In this document: positions 43,483 to 54,020 of the stretch, in pieces | Layout of the letters: every line of letters starts with the position of its first letter | How positions within the stretch are numbered: position 1 is the stretch's first letter | From: Lachnospiraceae bacterium AB2028 | GTDB taxonomy: Bacteria; Bacillota; Clostridia; Lachnospirales; Lachnospiraceae | Length of the DNA: 64,000 nt | Assembly (NCBI GenBank): GCA_000621425.1 | Contig: KK211276.1 | Coordinates: 278,884 to 342,883, forward strand | Reading direction: 5' to 3' | The notes under the pieces: generated by a model | What the model saw: the letters and a program-made list of their open reading frames with translations, nothing else | Told to the model about the DNA's origin: nothing | Databases searched by the model: none | Made by a program: the position numbers and the translations under genes

Positions 43483-43494
43483 AACTAAACTGGT

Positions 43495-45786
43495 TTAGTT
43501 TTCTCCCGCTCTGCCTGCCAGCATTGGATTCCCTGCTGATGGCAGAACCTCCGCCGCCCTGTGCCTTGCAAAAGGATTCGGGTCCTCTTCCTTGTCATCG
43601 TCCAGATCAAGCAGACGATCATCTAAGAAGGGCAGGTTCTCCAGGCCGTCATTTACGGCAGCTATAGGAGGGCTCTGCTTTTCTTCCTCCGTCTTATCTT
43701 TCACCGTGCTACCGGCACTATCATTATCCTTTGCCGCCTCCAGATCGAGTGTAGTGCCCGTTCCCTTGGATTTCTTACCTTTTCGTGACCTGGGCTTGCC
43801 GGACCTGGGAATCTCATCCATCACAACAGACTTGCCGACTTCCTCTGCCTTAGTCCTTTCAAGCTCCTCGTTTCTGGCCCTTATCTCTTCATTGACGGAT
43901 TCAGCAGTCCTTCGTTTCTGATTTTCTTTTTCATCGGACTCTCCATCATTTTTCACAGCTTTTGCCTTATCATCAGCCTGCCGATCTTTTAATTCTGATT
44001 TATCCTTTTTCTTCTCCTGTCCGCCGGACTTTGATATCGCATCAATTACTTTGTCAGGAGCAAGTGTCCTTCCGATAATATCATCTTTTTCAGACTTCCT
44101 ATCCGACATCTTATCCGTCTGAGACAGTCCTACAAAAGGTACATCTATATCAAGCAGTTCCTCTGTAACAGTTATTCCAACCTCGTCATCAGGTATCGCC
44201 TCGTCACGAATAGCCCGCTCCTGCTCCTCCATGCGCTTTCCGTCTGCCTGGAAATCGGAGTAAGATCTCTCTTCTTCCTCCTTTTCCCGAAGTTCTTCTT
44301 CCTTCATCTGGGCAGAAAGCTCATCAAAATGCTTAGACATATAATCAGAAACTATAAGCACAATGCCTGCATCAAGCTTACCTTCCTTGGCCATCTCATT
44401 CAGAATACTGAGTGCCTTATGCAGAGTCAGTTTCTTTTTGTACGGCCTGTCATCTGCAGTAAGTGAATCGAAAATATCACACACTGTCATTATTCTGGTC
44501 AGAAGATCCAGCTGTCCATCCTTAAGTCCCCTGGGATATCCGCTACCATCAATATACTCATGGTGGTTAGATGCGATTGCAACCACCCTGTCATACTTGT
44601 CATAGAAATTAATCTTGGAAAGCATCTGTGCCGTATACGTAACATGACGCTTTACAACTTCCCTTTCCTCTTCCGTCAGCGTACCCTTGCGGATATGGAG
44701 AGAATACTTCTCATTCGCATCAAGATACGGAGTTATAGTACCGTCAAAATCCTCATAGAACTTCTCACCCATCTGGTCAATGAAAGCGATCTGCTCATCA
44801 GTAAGGAAACCTGATGTATTCAGGGTATCAAGCTGATCCAGGAACTTTCCAAGGAGTTCATCCTCCTCCTGCCAGAGTTCGATCTGCATCTTGTGCTCCA
44901 GCATGTCTATCTTAATACGTAGGCGTATCTTTTCCAGCTTATTGCGAAGATCCGAATATTTTTCACCCAGACGTGTAGCCTTGTTCAGGATTTCACGTGG
45001 AGTGATCATCTTTCCTATGTCATGAAGCTTTGCAGCCAACAAGAGCTGTTCCTGCTCATTAGGTGTAATATATCTGTCAATGGCATCCCTTGTATAAAGC
45101 ACATTCATGTAGTCAGTAATAGCCTGGCAATACCTGGCAACATGCTTTGTGTGCTTACCGTTATAAGGAGTACGGGCGTCGATCGCGGTAGTCATACATT
45201 CCACAAAGGACTCCAGTAACTCCTCCTGGTCCTGGATCAGGATCATACTGGTAAGGGTATTTGCCATCTGAGCAGTAAGGGACTTGACAAGTTTCTCATA
45301 GTCCGAACTGAAGGGAATGATATTACGCTCATCATCAAGGCAGTTATAAAGCATCATAACCCCCAACACTGACTGATCCGGCTCAAGTATGGGAATCATC
45401 AGCACTGACTGGGTACGGTAATCATTCTCTTCATCAAATTTCTTAATCTCGGTGATGTCAAAACGCTCATCAAGATATATATCCGGAATATTTAAAAGAT
45501 TTTCGGGATTGTGGTAACAATAAGTAAAGATGTCCGTATCGTCGGGACCTGCCGCTATTTTATCAGCCTCAATACTGCTCTTTTTGCTGTCGGCATCCAG
45601 GGTACGGTTTATGTCAAGCAGATGCTTAAGAGAACCTTCAGCCTCAATATAGAGCGACCCACCATCTGCATCCGTGAAATCGATACATTTATCCAATATC
45701 ATATCAAACAGAGCCACGAAATTATTTTCCGTAGCAATGCGATAGCCTAAGCTGAGTAATTCCTCTATATCCGCTGTTATCTGCAT
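43495..45786 (-). CDS. GAF plus HD-GYP c-di-GMP phosphodiesterase
   Basis: A 763-residue cytoplasmic protein. GAF domain about residues 15-185; HD-GYP domain from about 195, with HD in LLLAAKLHDIGKMI (255-256), HHEYIDGSGYPRGL near 405 (GYP intact) and CDIFDSLTADDRPYKK near 430. Between HDIGK and the next conserved His block about 100 charged helical residues are inserted, where ordinary HD-GYP domains have a short loop. From about 495 to the end is a highly charged low-complexity tail (Lys/Glu/Asp/Arg). Expected to degrade c-di-GMP to GMP or pGpG, sensed through GAF. Confidence 0.9.
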   Translation of the reverse strand: MQITADIEELLSLGYRIATENNFVALFDMILDKCIDFTDADGGSLYIEAEGSLKHLLDINRTLDADSKKSSIEADKIAAGPDDTDIFTYCYHNPENLLNIPDIYLDERFDITEIKKFDEENDYRTQSVLMIPILEPDQSVLGVMMLYNCLDDERNIIPFSSDYEKLVKSLTAQMANTLTSMILIQDQEELLESFVECMTTAIDARTPYNGKHTKHVARYCQAITDYMNVLYTRDAIDRYITPNEQEQLLLAAKLHDIGKMITPREILNKATRLGEKYSDLRNKLEKIRLRIKIDMLEHKMQIELWQEEDELLGKFLDQLDTLNTSGFLTDEQIAFIDQMGEKFYEDFDGTITPYLDANEKYSLHIRKGTLTEEEREVVKRHVTYTAQMLSKINFYDKYDRVVAIASNHHEYIDGSGYPRGLKDGQLDLLTRIMTVCDIFDSLTADDRPYKKKLTLHKALSILNEMAKEGKLDAGIVLIVSDYMSKHFDELSAQMKEEELREKEEEERSYSDFQADGKRMEEQERAIRDEAIPDDEVGITVTEELLDIDVPFVGLSQTDKMSDRKSEKDDIIGRTLAPDKVIDAISKSGGQEKKKDKSELKDRQADDKAKAVKNDGESDEKENQKRRTAESVNEEIRARNEELERTKAEEVGKSVVMDEIPRSGKPRSRKGKKSKGTGTTLDLEAAKDNDSAGSTVKDKTEEEKQSPPIAAVNDGLENLPFLDDRLLDLDDDKEEDPNPFARHRAAEVLPSAGNPMLAGRAGEN

Positions 45787-45847
45787 ATACTTTTCCTGTC
45801 TTCAGTGTGTCGTACAAAATGCACTAAACACGCTCCCCCATCATGTA

Positions 45848-45876
45848 ATTATATCAGACCGACTACAGGCTTTCCA
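45848..45876 (-). promoter_or_regulatory. Probable promoter of the GAF-HD-GYP gene
   Basis: On the minus strand TATAAT (45848-45853) with TGGAAA (45871-45876) 17 bases upstream, four of six -35 bases matching consensus. Start would be about 60 bases before the ATG. Confidence 0.5.
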
Positions 45877-45883
45877 TAATGTT

Positions 45884-48800
45884 TTATAACAAAATAACCT
45901 TATTTAGTGCAAACGAATAGATTATCCTGCGTCCCACTTTTTGACCGCTTATCTGTTCAAGAGCCTCAGCATATATATCCAGCTGTATTTTATACCGGTC
46001 CACAAGCTGTTTTGCAGAACTAACCCTATCCGTTTTATAGTCAAGAATGGTAAGTACGCCATCTTTTTCAAAATAGGCATCTATCACGCCCTGAACCAGC
46101 ACCGATTCATCCGCAGGAAAACCTTCTTCAAAACGCCTGGCAGGTACGGCGTAGAAAAATGGTTGTTCTTTGTACAGTTTTCCTGCCCGTGCAGCATCTG
46201 ACATCTCCTTTGAAAGATCCTGTCCTGCAAACAGGGCTATATCCGAAAGCCGTACAGTTTTTGCCGCATTATCCGTCATCTTATTATCTATAACAGCATT
46301 ATCCAGAGTTTCTTTTATGATTTCCTCCACTAAATTTTTATCATCCAGCTTTTCAAAAGGTAAAAGCTCCATAATCTTATGATAAGCTGTACCTCTCCCT
46401 GCAGCATCAGTGTCATCAATCCCGACAAAGGAAGGTATATAAGTATCCGGCTCCTTTTCCTCAAACATATGATTTTCCAGTTCATCATCATAGGCAGCCT
46501 TTTTAAGCTCCGATACTGTAGTTTTTGTAAAAAGTCCCTGAAGAGAAGGAAAACCATACCGGTACTCCGATTTCCTTTCGAGAAGTGCTGACAGCTCCGG
46601 ATCCGGTTCCAAATCCGACATGAGCAGCTCCCTGGCGGTCTCTATAGCCTCATCCCCACGCTCTACTATGCTCACGGCCAGATCCTTTTCCGAAAGAACT
46701 ATCTCGTAATTCTTATCGGAAACTTCGGTCATGTTTATCACATAACGGATCATATCCATGCAGTTCTTCGCCTCTTCCGGTCTGCAGATATCCTTGGCTG
46801 AACCATCATCGTTCAGTTCCTCCACGTCGGTTATAATGAGTTTTTCCTTCGCACGGGTAAGGGCAACGTACAGCACCCTCAATTCCTCTGCAATGGCATC
46901 CTTTTCCATCTTCGTAGCAAAGGACATATACTTAAGCCCCTTCCTGCTTATACGCTTTACAGGGTCGATAGCCTTAAGAGCCACACCCAACTCCGAATCA
47001 ACCAGGCAGGGGCCGGTAGAATCCATCTGATTGATCTTCTTTCTGAGATTTATAACAAATACAACCGGAAATTCCAGACCTTTACTCTTATGTATCGTCA
47101 TAAGGCGCACCACATTGGCATTTTCATCAAGGATGCCGGCCTCACCGTAATCCACTTCCTTTTCCTTAAGTCTTGAAATATACCTTACGAAATGGAATAG
47201 GCCGTAATAACTGGTCCGCTCAAATTCAGTAGCACGCTCCAGCAGCATGTTAATATTCGCTCTGCGCTGATCACCATCAGGCATTGCAGTTATACCTGCT
47301 ATGTAATTACTTTCAGCAAGCAGCCTGTCTAAAAGTACACGAATAGACACAAATCTTGCCATATCCCTGTACCTGTCCAGCCACTCTAAAAATGCTGCAC
47401 ATTTCTCGGAAATTCCGGCGATAACACTATTTTCAAGCAATGACATATCAGCTTTAGCTGCCGCAGACAGAATGTCATATAAGCAAAAACGCCCTCCCGT
47501 TTCTCTGCTCCATCCCTTAAGCAGTGCCATCTCCTCGTCAGAAAGCACAGCCTTAAAGGACGTCACGGTGCTATAAAGTGGTATATCCTGCCGGGGATTG
47601 TCCAATGTCTGAAGTGCATTCATCACCATCTTTATCTCGGTTGCAGAAAAGTATCCTGTCCTGCTGCCGTAATAAAGCGGTATTCCCAGATCGTCAAAAA
47701 TCTTTTTCATCACATCTTCATTTGTCCTTGATCTCTCAAGGATGACTATATCCCGGAATTCAAGCGGACGCATTTCACCACTTTCCTTATCCTTTACCTT
47801 AAAGCCCTGCTCCATAAGTTCAAGAATCTTGACCCCCACCAGCAAAGCTTCATACTCTGCCCGTCCTTCGGCAAGCATAACATCTTCACCCGCCCCGTCA
47901 GCAGCGGCACCATCTGCAGCGGCAGCACTTCGCCGTCTCGACGAAAGCCGTCCCTTTTCCAGCGCCAGATGGAGCAGTTCACTTTTGTATGTTCCCGCCG
48001 GGTCATCCGGATAATCCGCGCCTTTATAGAGCTTAGCCCTGTCGTCATAGTCTATTTCAGCAAATTCTTTATACATGATGCGTTCAAACACATCATTAAC
48101 GAAATCCAGCACAGTGTCCCTGCTACGAAAATTCTTATTAAGGTCTATCCTTCTGTCCCTGCCATCATCAGAAAAGCTTTCGTACTTTCCGATAAATATT
48201 TCGGGCTTTGCATGCCTAAAGCGATATATGCTCTGCTTGACATCGCCCACCATGAAATAGTTGTCTTCCCTGGCAATGCTCTTTATGATGTATTCCTGCA
48301 CCAGATTGCTGTCCTGGTATTCATCCACAAAAATATATTTAAAATGATCCCTGTACTCAAGTGCTGCAGGTGATGAAACCATATCCCCATCCTTTTCTTC
48401 CAGCAATATCTGCAAAGCAAAATGATCCATATCTGCAAAATCGATCACATTCTTTTCACGTTTCTTTTTACTAAATCTTTCGATGAAACAGAGTACAAGT
48501 CGGATCAGCTCGGCAGTATTATCAGCAGAAGCCCTGTACGAACTCATTAGTTCCGCATCAGTTACTGAAAACCTATCCCCAAGACTGTCAACCAGCTCCC
48601 TGGCAGAATCCAGGTATTCCTTCGCCCTTTTTGTGATGTCTTTGTCCTCTCCCTTGGAACCTGCGGTAGACAGTTTCTGCTTTTCGTATGTTCCGTATAT
48701 GCGGCGCTTTTCATCATAATCTGCTGCCCTATACATGGTTTCTAACAGCTGCTTAAGATCCTGCAGAACAGGAAGGTAGCGCCTTGGTCCCCCTTCAAGT

Positions 48801-49519
48801 CCAGCCAGTTCCATGGCCTTTTTCACCTGGCCAAGCCCGGTATCGATATCTCTGTCAGCCGCACGCATTAGCTCAACAAACCAACGGCTATTCTTTATAT
48901 CAGAAACAGTGGCGCACTCATTTTCCTCCAGCACATTATTAAGCCACTTTTCAGGAAACGGCTCCGAATTCGCCGTTTCAAAAAGGGAATATATCATCTT
49001 TGCCACAGTGCCTTCATTTCCCTTTACCTCATAGCTTTCTATAAGATTTATGAAATTTTCATCCTGACGGGCATACTCCTCCTCTATGATTTCCTCCAGA
49101 ACATCTTCTTTTAGCAGCGTCCGCTCAGCCTCATCCATTGCCCTGAAACCGGGATCCAGGTCTATGGCGCTGAAATGATTCTTTACCACAAAAAGGCAGA
49201 AACTATCAATAGTGGTGATCTGTGCGTTATGAAGCAGCGTTTCCTGCTTTGCAAGGTGCATATTTTCAGGATCCTTTTCCATTTCCGACGCAATCGCATT
49301 TCCGATCCTTTCCCGCATCTCTGCGGCTGCCGCCTTCGTAAATGTAACTATCAGCATGCTGTCGATATCTGCCGGATCGTCAGGATCATTTATAAGTGAC
49401 ACTATCCGCTGTGTCAGCACAGCAGTCTTCCCGCTTCCCGCTGCTGCGGAAACCAGGAGATTAGACTGCCTTGCATCTATAACTGCCTGTTGTTCTTCTG
49501 TATATTTCACCTTACCCAT
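45884..49519 (-). CDS. addA: ATP-dependent helicase/nuclease subunit AddA
   Basis: A 1211-residue UvrD-family helicase with C-terminal RecB-type nuclease. Walker A SAAAGSGKTAVL near residue 24, FTKAAAAEMRER, EYQDSNLVQEYI, VRLMTIHKSKGLEFPVVF near 820 and LYVALTRAKEKL; nuclease motif ILDYKTDR near 1167. With AddB it makes the AddAB complex that resects double-strand breaks to a Chi-like site. It overlaps addB by eight bases and follows it. Confidence 0.96.
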   Translation of the reverse strand: MGKVKYTEEQQAVIDARQSNLLVSAAAGSGKTAVLTQRIVSLINDPDDPADIDSMLIVTFTKAAAAEMRERIGNAIASEMEKDPENMHLAKQETLLHNAQITTIDSFCLFVVKNHFSAIDLDPGFRAMDEAERTLLKEDVLEEIIEEEYARQDENFINLIESYEVKGNEGTVAKMIYSLFETANSEPFPEKWLNNVLEENECATVSDIKNSRWFVELMRAADRDIDTGLGQVKKAMELAGLEGGPRRYLPVLQDLKQLLETMYRAADYDEKRRIYGTYEKQKLSTAGSKGEDKDITKRAKEYLDSARELVDSLGDRFSVTDAELMSSYRASADNTAELIRLVLCFIERFSKKKREKNVIDFADMDHFALQILLEEKDGDMVSSPAALEYRDHFKYIFVDEYQDSNLVQEYIIKSIAREDNYFMVGDVKQSIYRFRHAKPEIFIGKYESFSDDGRDRRIDLNKNFRSRDTVLDFVNDVFERIMYKEFAEIDYDDRAKLYKGADYPDDPAGTYKSELLHLALEKGRLSSRRRSAAAADGAAADGAGEDVMLAEGRAEYEALLVGVKILELMEQGFKVKDKESGEMRPLEFRDIVILERSRTNEDVMKKIFDDLGIPLYYGSRTGYFSATEIKMVMNALQTLDNPRQDIPLYSTVTSFKAVLSDEEMALLKGWSRETGGRFCLYDILSAAAKADMSLLENSVIAGISEKCAAFLEWLDRYRDMARFVSIRVLLDRLLAESNYIAGITAMPDGDQRRANINMLLERATEFERTSYYGLFHFVRYISRLKEKEVDYGEAGILDENANVVRLMTIHKSKGLEFPVVFVINLRKKINQMDSTGPCLVDSELGVALKAIDPVKRISRKGLKYMSFATKMEKDAIAEELRVLYVALTRAKEKLIITDVEELNDDGSAKDICRPEEAKNCMDMIRYVINMTEVSDKNYEIVLSEKDLAVSIVERGDEAIETARELLMSDLEPDPELSALLERKSEYRYGFPSLQGLFTKTTVSELKKAAYDDELENHMFEEKEPDTYIPSFVGIDDTDAAGRGTAYHKIMELLPFEKLDDKNLVEEIIKETLDNAVIDNKMTDNAAKTVRLSDIALFAGQDLSKEMSDAARAGKLYKEQPFFYAVPARRFEEGFPADESVLVQGVIDAYFEKDGVLTILDYKTDRVSSAKQLVDRYKIQLDIYAEALEQISGQKVGRRIIYSFALNKVILL

Positions 49520-52500
49520 CTATTGCTCCGTTCCCACAAACCTTTGCCTTTGCTTCGTCTTCCCCCAGCTCCATCTTCCTGCGTTCATATCCCCTTATCC
49601 TTGCATCAAAACCGCAAAGTTCTTTATACGGACAATACTTACAGCTATCCTCCATAGGGGATATATCCTTTTTGCCGGCAAGTATCTCCTTCCCGGTTTT
49701 TTCCAACTTTCCTGAAGTAAATTCCATCATTTTCTTCATCTCAGATTCTGAAAGTATGGTTGATCCACTATAGGGTGTGCCATCCTTCTTAAGCCGTAGT
49801 TTTATCGCATCCGACTTGCCTGTTTCCGCCAATCCGGTATCAAGGGCAGGCACCGCCTCATTTGTAAACCAGCCATCCGGAATAAGCGCGTTCTTAAGAT
49901 AACTGTCACAATACTCTTCATACGAAGACTCATCCACACCATCAAAAGGCACCAGTGGATCCTTAAGTGTGAAATAGAAGAACGCCGCCGGTACTGTTTC
50001 CTTTTTGCTTTCATTTGATAAAAACCTGACCGCCTCTTCCAGATATAACGGAAGCTGCATACGCATACCATAATAAAGCTCGGCAAATTTGAATGTATTT
50101 TCTCCGGATTTATAATCAACAATCTTTACAAATTTTTTATCATCCCTATCACAAGTATCAATGCGGTCAATCGTTCCTGTGATACTGATCTTTCCCGCGG
50201 CTTTATCATCTGATATTTCTCTTGCGAATTTTCTCTCGTATTCAATGGGCTTAAAATCACTTTTCGAAGCCTGGTAACATAGTACGGATGCACTCCGTCC
50301 CGCTATGCGACGTACTCTTTTTAGCTGATATGCAGTCTTGGCATCCTGGTACAGAGTCTCCTGTCCCATTTCAGCTGCAATCTGCTTAAGTATGTGGTCC
50401 AGCATCTTATCAAGGAATTCTTCATCCACGTCGCCCCAGTCCATGCCTTCTTCCTTAAGTACTTCTCCAAATCTCTGAAGTATACCATGATATATGATAC
50501 CTGTATCCCTTGAGTCTATAGCAGAAACCTCACGTTCATTTAAACGCATCCCAAACCGCAGGAAATGTGAATATGGACAGCCGGCAAAACCCTGAAGACT
50601 GCTTGTACTTTCCTTTAACATATTTCCATACAGCATAGCAACCGCCTTGGGAGATAACGGATTTGACGCGTATTTTATAAATGCTTTTTCTATAAGCTCA
50701 TTGCATAAGGCCGGTGCCTTCTCCCTGCATCTGATAAGCAGTGTACGCAAAAATCCCGTCTCTTCATTGCTTATACTGCCTGACGCATATCTGTTTAAAA
50801 GCTCCGGCAGCAAGCGCACCTCGCCCCTGCCGCCCGGCATAAGGTCTACGCCACACCGATCCGAGGCTGCTATTTCTTCAAGCCCCGGGAACATCTTTTT
50901 TATCTGTGCCACAAGGTATGACGGACGTAAACTTTCACCCATACTGTTCATCCGGGAATATGACAGCACTAACCTTTCAGACGGTCTTGTCATGACATGA
51001 TACATATACAGTCGTTGGATATACATTTTCTGCCTGGGAGTAGGAGCCAGCTCAAAGCCGGAACCGGCAAGGAATTCCCTGTCCAGATCAGAAATGATCC
51101 CACCTGATGAATTTGATGCAGGCACAATTCCGTCATTCAGCCCTGCTAAAAACATCACCTTTACAGGTTTAAATCTGGTTCTCTCCGTATCTCCAATCAC
51201 TACCCTGTCAACATCCAGAGGAATTACGCCTACCCGCAATTCCGAGATTCCTGCCTTTATTATCTCCGTGTATTCTGCAATATCCATAGGTTCATCACCG
51301 AGAAGGGCATGAATCTGTTCTAAAAGCTCGCATATATAACGGTAGACCTGCTCATACTCTTTTTTTGAAGCCTGATCGCCCATTTCTCCGAAACGCCTTG
51401 CACAGTTATTAAGTTGATCCGCTATGTTTGCTGATACAATAAATTCATAGAGAGCCTTCGTAATTTCTGAAGCGGTCTTTCCTTTTTTTACTTTCAGAAG
51501 TGGAGTAAGCATATCATAAACCTGTCCCCTGACGTCATTTATGTGTTCCAGCGCCTTTACGGACAGCTGTGTTCCGGTTTTACCGTTATTTTCAGATTCA
51601 GCAGCCCCATCATTCCTGTCCATATGTTTCATATATTTAGGCATTCTCGCAAATGCCTGGCTCCACTTTTTTTCTCCCCGCATACCGGTAGCAAAAAGAT
51701 AGTTATCCAGCAGATCCACATCCTCCTTTGATATCCCTGTAAGTCCGCTGCGAAGGAAGTGGATAACAGTCTCATATGTAAAACCTTCTGCCACTGTTTC
51801 AAGTCCGCTCCTGATAAACTCTGCAAATGGATTCATCTCCAGGCTATGACTGTTATCTGCAAAAACAGGAATACCGAATTCTTCTGACAGCTCGTCTACA
51901 TACGGAAGATACCTTTCAGTATCACCTACTGCCACTGCTATATCTCTGTATGCATATCCCTGCTCCAGTGTCATTTCAGCTATACGAATAAATATCTCTC
52001 TGAGTTCGGCCCTTGGATCATCAGCAAAAAATAATCTTATCTCATCAGATAATTCCTCCGAAAATGGTTTGCTGCCGGATCTGAAAATACTTTTTTCAAG
52101 ACAGGAAAGAGCCTTTCTTTCCGCAAAACGATTCTTCTTATCATCAGATAATAGTTCATCCTCCATTCGTCCGCAGTCGGCGTCATGTGCCAGCTGCTCC
52201 ATAGAAAAAACTGTTCGCATGCTTAAGGAAAAAAGCCTGTGATCCTCATTATGTTTCCTGTAGTTTTCATATTCCCCAGCCGGTATTATGATACTCATCC
52301 ACACCTCTGAGCATGTTCTCATGAGCGCAGTAATCACATTGTTCTGCACAGGCGTAAATCCGGTGAAACCATCAAAGGCAACTATGCTACCCTTAAGACG
52401 CTCAGATTTGCTGACAGCATCAGCCAACACATCCAGTTTCTCTTCCCTTGTAATAAACCGCTCACCGCAGAACTTGTTCATTTCTTCATACAAACGTTTA

Positions 52501-53012
52501 AGATCAGAAAGTTTTCCTTTGAGGAACGGCTTGCCTGATGTAAATTCCATCAACTTGTCAATATCAGCCGGTGCTATACCATACTGCTCGAATTCTGATA
52601 TAGCAGACTTTACCTCATGGATATATCCGGTCTTTTTTATACTGCTCCCGATAACAGGAAGCTTATTCTCCAGGTCTGCAGACAATTTTCTCAGGATAAG
52701 ATTCTTTCCGGTATCATCCAGTATCAGCCGGTCCTTTTCCCCAACTTCATCTGCCAGACGATGCCCCAACCTGCCAAAACTCTGAACATCAATGTTCATT
52801 ATGCCCTTCCTCGGGTGGCGCAACACCACATCCTTCTGGGTCTGCATAGTAAACTGATCCGGCACGATAATGGTAAACTGCCTGTCAGGCTCTTTAATCG
52901 ACCGCTCTATGATGTCATCTATGATCTTGGTGGTCTTTCCGTAGCCGGATGCACCGATATAAAACTTTAGCACTTTGTTTTCCCCTATTGATCTATTTGG
53001 TGATATCAACAT
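49512..53012 (-). CDS. addB: ATP-dependent helicase/nuclease subunit AddB
   Basis: A 1166-residue AddB. N-terminal Walker A YIGASGYGKTTK near residue 20 and a C-terminal RecB-like nuclease with the Fe-S cluster cysteines (first in GFAGCPYSHFLRFG; last three in CKYCPYKELCGFD near the end) and the motif VDYKSGENTF. AddB recognises Chi and cuts the 5' strand. The ATG at 53012 has GGGAG upstream, but a GTG at 52973 with AGGGGAAAA before it begins directly at the conserved LKFYIGASG, so the true start may be there. Confidence 0.93.
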   Translation of the reverse strand: MLISPNRSIGENKVLKFYIGASGYGKTTKIIDDIIERSIKEPDRQFTIIVPDQFTMQTQKDVVLRHPRKGIMNIDVQSFGRLGHRLADEVGEKDRLILDDTGKNLILRKLSADLENKLPVIGSSIKKTGYIHEVKSAISEFEQYGIAPADIDKLMEFTSGKPFLKGKLSDLKRLYEEMNKFCGERFITREEKLDVLADAVSKSERLKGSIVAFDGFTGFTPVQNNVITALMRTCSEVWMSIIIPAGEYENYRKHNEDHRLFSLSMRTVFSMEQLAHDADCGRMEDELLSDDKKNRFAERKALSCLEKSIFRSGSKPFSEELSDEIRLFFADDPRAELREIFIRIAEMTLEQGYAYRDIAVAVGDTERYLPYVDELSEEFGIPVFADNSHSLEMNPFAEFIRSGLETVAEGFTYETVIHFLRSGLTGISKEDVDLLDNYLFATGMRGEKKWSQAFARMPKYMKHMDRNDGAAESENNGKTGTQLSVKALEHINDVRGQVYDMLTPLLKVKKGKTASEITKALYEFIVSANIADQLNNCARRFGEMGDQASKKEYEQVYRYICELLEQIHALLGDEPMDIAEYTEIIKAGISELRVGVIPLDVDRVVIGDTERTRFKPVKVMFLAGLNDGIVPASNSSGGIISDLDREFLAGSGFELAPTPRQKMYIQRLYMYHVMTRPSERLVLSYSRMNSMGESLRPSYLVAQIKKMFPGLEEIAASDRCGVDLMPGGRGEVRLLPELLNRYASGSISNEETGFLRTLLIRCREKAPALCNELIEKAFIKYASNPLSPKAVAMLYGNMLKESTSSLQGFAGCPYSHFLRFGMRLNEREVSAIDSRDTGIIYHGILQRFGEVLKEEGMDWGDVDEEFLDKMLDHILKQIAAEMGQETLYQDAKTAYQLKRVRRIAGRSASVLCYQASKSDFKPIEYERKFAREISDDKAAGKISITGTIDRIDTCDRDDKKFVKIVDYKSGENTFKFAELYYGMRMQLPLYLEEAVRFLSNESKKETVPAAFFYFTLKDPLVPFDGVDESSYEEYCDSYLKNALIPDGWFTNEAVPALDTGLAETGKSDAIKLRLKKDGTPYSGSTILSESEMKKMMEFTSGKLEKTGKEILAGKKDISPMEDSCKYCPYKELCGFDARIRGYERRKMELGEDEAKAKVCGNGAIDG

Positions 53013-53084
53013 GATACTCCCAAAAACACTGTCAAATCAGAACAAATTTATCCTATTTTTTACTTATTTTATATACTATAAAAA

Positions 53085-53110
53085 CTGCCCGTGCAATATT
53101 GCACAGGCAG
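53085..53110 (-). terminator. Intrinsic terminator after the CAP-domain gene
   Basis: On the minus strand CTGCC-TGTGCAA-TA-TTGCACG-GGCAG type stem (eleven pairs with one mismatch) followed by TTTTTAT. It lies about 28 bases after the stop of the CAP gene and about 72 before the addB start. Confidence 0.75.
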
Positions 53111-53137
53111 TGAAAACGATTTCAAATATTGTGATTA

Positions 53138-53956
53138 TCACTTTACCATTAACAGTACCCAGCATCCACCGGCATTTGGATCATATCCTACAGCCATCTT
53201 CTTATATCTGCCTAATAAAACATCCCTCTTGCTATCGCCCCTTGACCAGTTACGTACTGCCTCGTCCGGATTTTCAAGACCAACTATAATGCACTGACCA
53301 GCCTCATCGTAACTGATGCCTTTCTCCCGCAAAATAGACTTGAATGACTGACCATTAGGCCTATTCTCAGAATTTGACTCAAGCAGCTCTGCTGCCCTTA
53401 TCATAGCAGCTTCTGCCAAAGCATCAGACCACGGAATAGCCACCTTGCCTTCTTCTGCTCTCTTAGCATTTACATAATCAGCAGCCTTCTTTGCCATGGA
53501 CAACTTGTAGTCATATGAGTTTACATTTACATTTGCATCTGTGGTTGTAGTAGCGTTAGTTGCAGGCTTTCCGTTCTCAGCAGCCTGATTCGGAAAACGT
53601 CCTTCAGTCTTTCCGCATACTGCATAATGGAAGAAAAGCATATTTGCATCCGTTCCCATCACAGCTGCCACCTGAGGATACTTTGCTGCATAATATACTG
53701 CATCAAAGCCGTCACCTGATGCTGCAGTAGCAAGTCTTCCCTCTGTCTTTCCACATACCTGATAGTGGGCATAAAGTGCTGCTGTACTTGTTCCCATTGC
53801 AGCTACCACATCAGGATTGTTTGCCGCATAATACTCACCGTCAAAAACCGTTCCATCCGGCATGATCTCCGGTGCTGCCTCTGCCTTAGCAGGCACAAAA
53901 CATACCGCTGCTGCCAGCGCAAGTGCCGCTCCTGTCATAAGTGCCTTCATTTTCAT
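53138..53956 (-). CDS. Secreted CAP-domain protein with two surface repeats
   Basis: A 272-residue exported protein: signal peptide (MKALMTGAALALAAAVCFVPAKAEA). Two repeats of about 40 residues follow, FDGEYYAANNPDVVAAMGTSTAALYAHYQVCGKTEGR and FDAVYYAAKYPQVAAVMGTDANMLFFHYAVCGKTEGR, a module found on many Lachnospiraceae surface proteins. After a Thr/Asn linker, residues about 155-272 resemble a CAP/SCP domain (AADYVNAKRAEEGK..., GQCIIVGLENPDEAVRNW). No cell-wall anchor is visible. Strong Shine-Dalgarno AGGAGG. Confidence 0.85.
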   Translation of the reverse strand: MKMKALMTGAALALAAAVCFVPAKAEAAPEIMPDGTVFDGEYYAANNPDVVAAMGTSTAALYAHYQVCGKTEGRLATAASGDGFDAVYYAAKYPQVAAVMGTDANMLFFHYAVCGKTEGRFPNQAAENGKPATNATTTTDANVNVNSYDYKLSMAKKAADYVNAKRAEEGKVAIPWSDALAEAAMIRAAELLESNSENRPNGQSFKSILREKGISYDEAGQCIIVGLENPDEAVRNWSRGDSKRDVLLGRYKKMAVGYDPNAGGCWVLLMVK

Positions 53957-54020
53957 CTTACTACCTCCTCTTTTTTATTATCTGCTGCATTCCGCAGTTT
54001 TCTTTAGTAGCTTTATTACA

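Noticed and set aside
43483..43500. Near-palindrome AACTAAAC-TG-GTTTAGTT
   Set aside because: It overlaps the HD-GYP stop codon and adjoins the terminator; a second copy or a promoter nearby was not seen, so an operator call is not supported.
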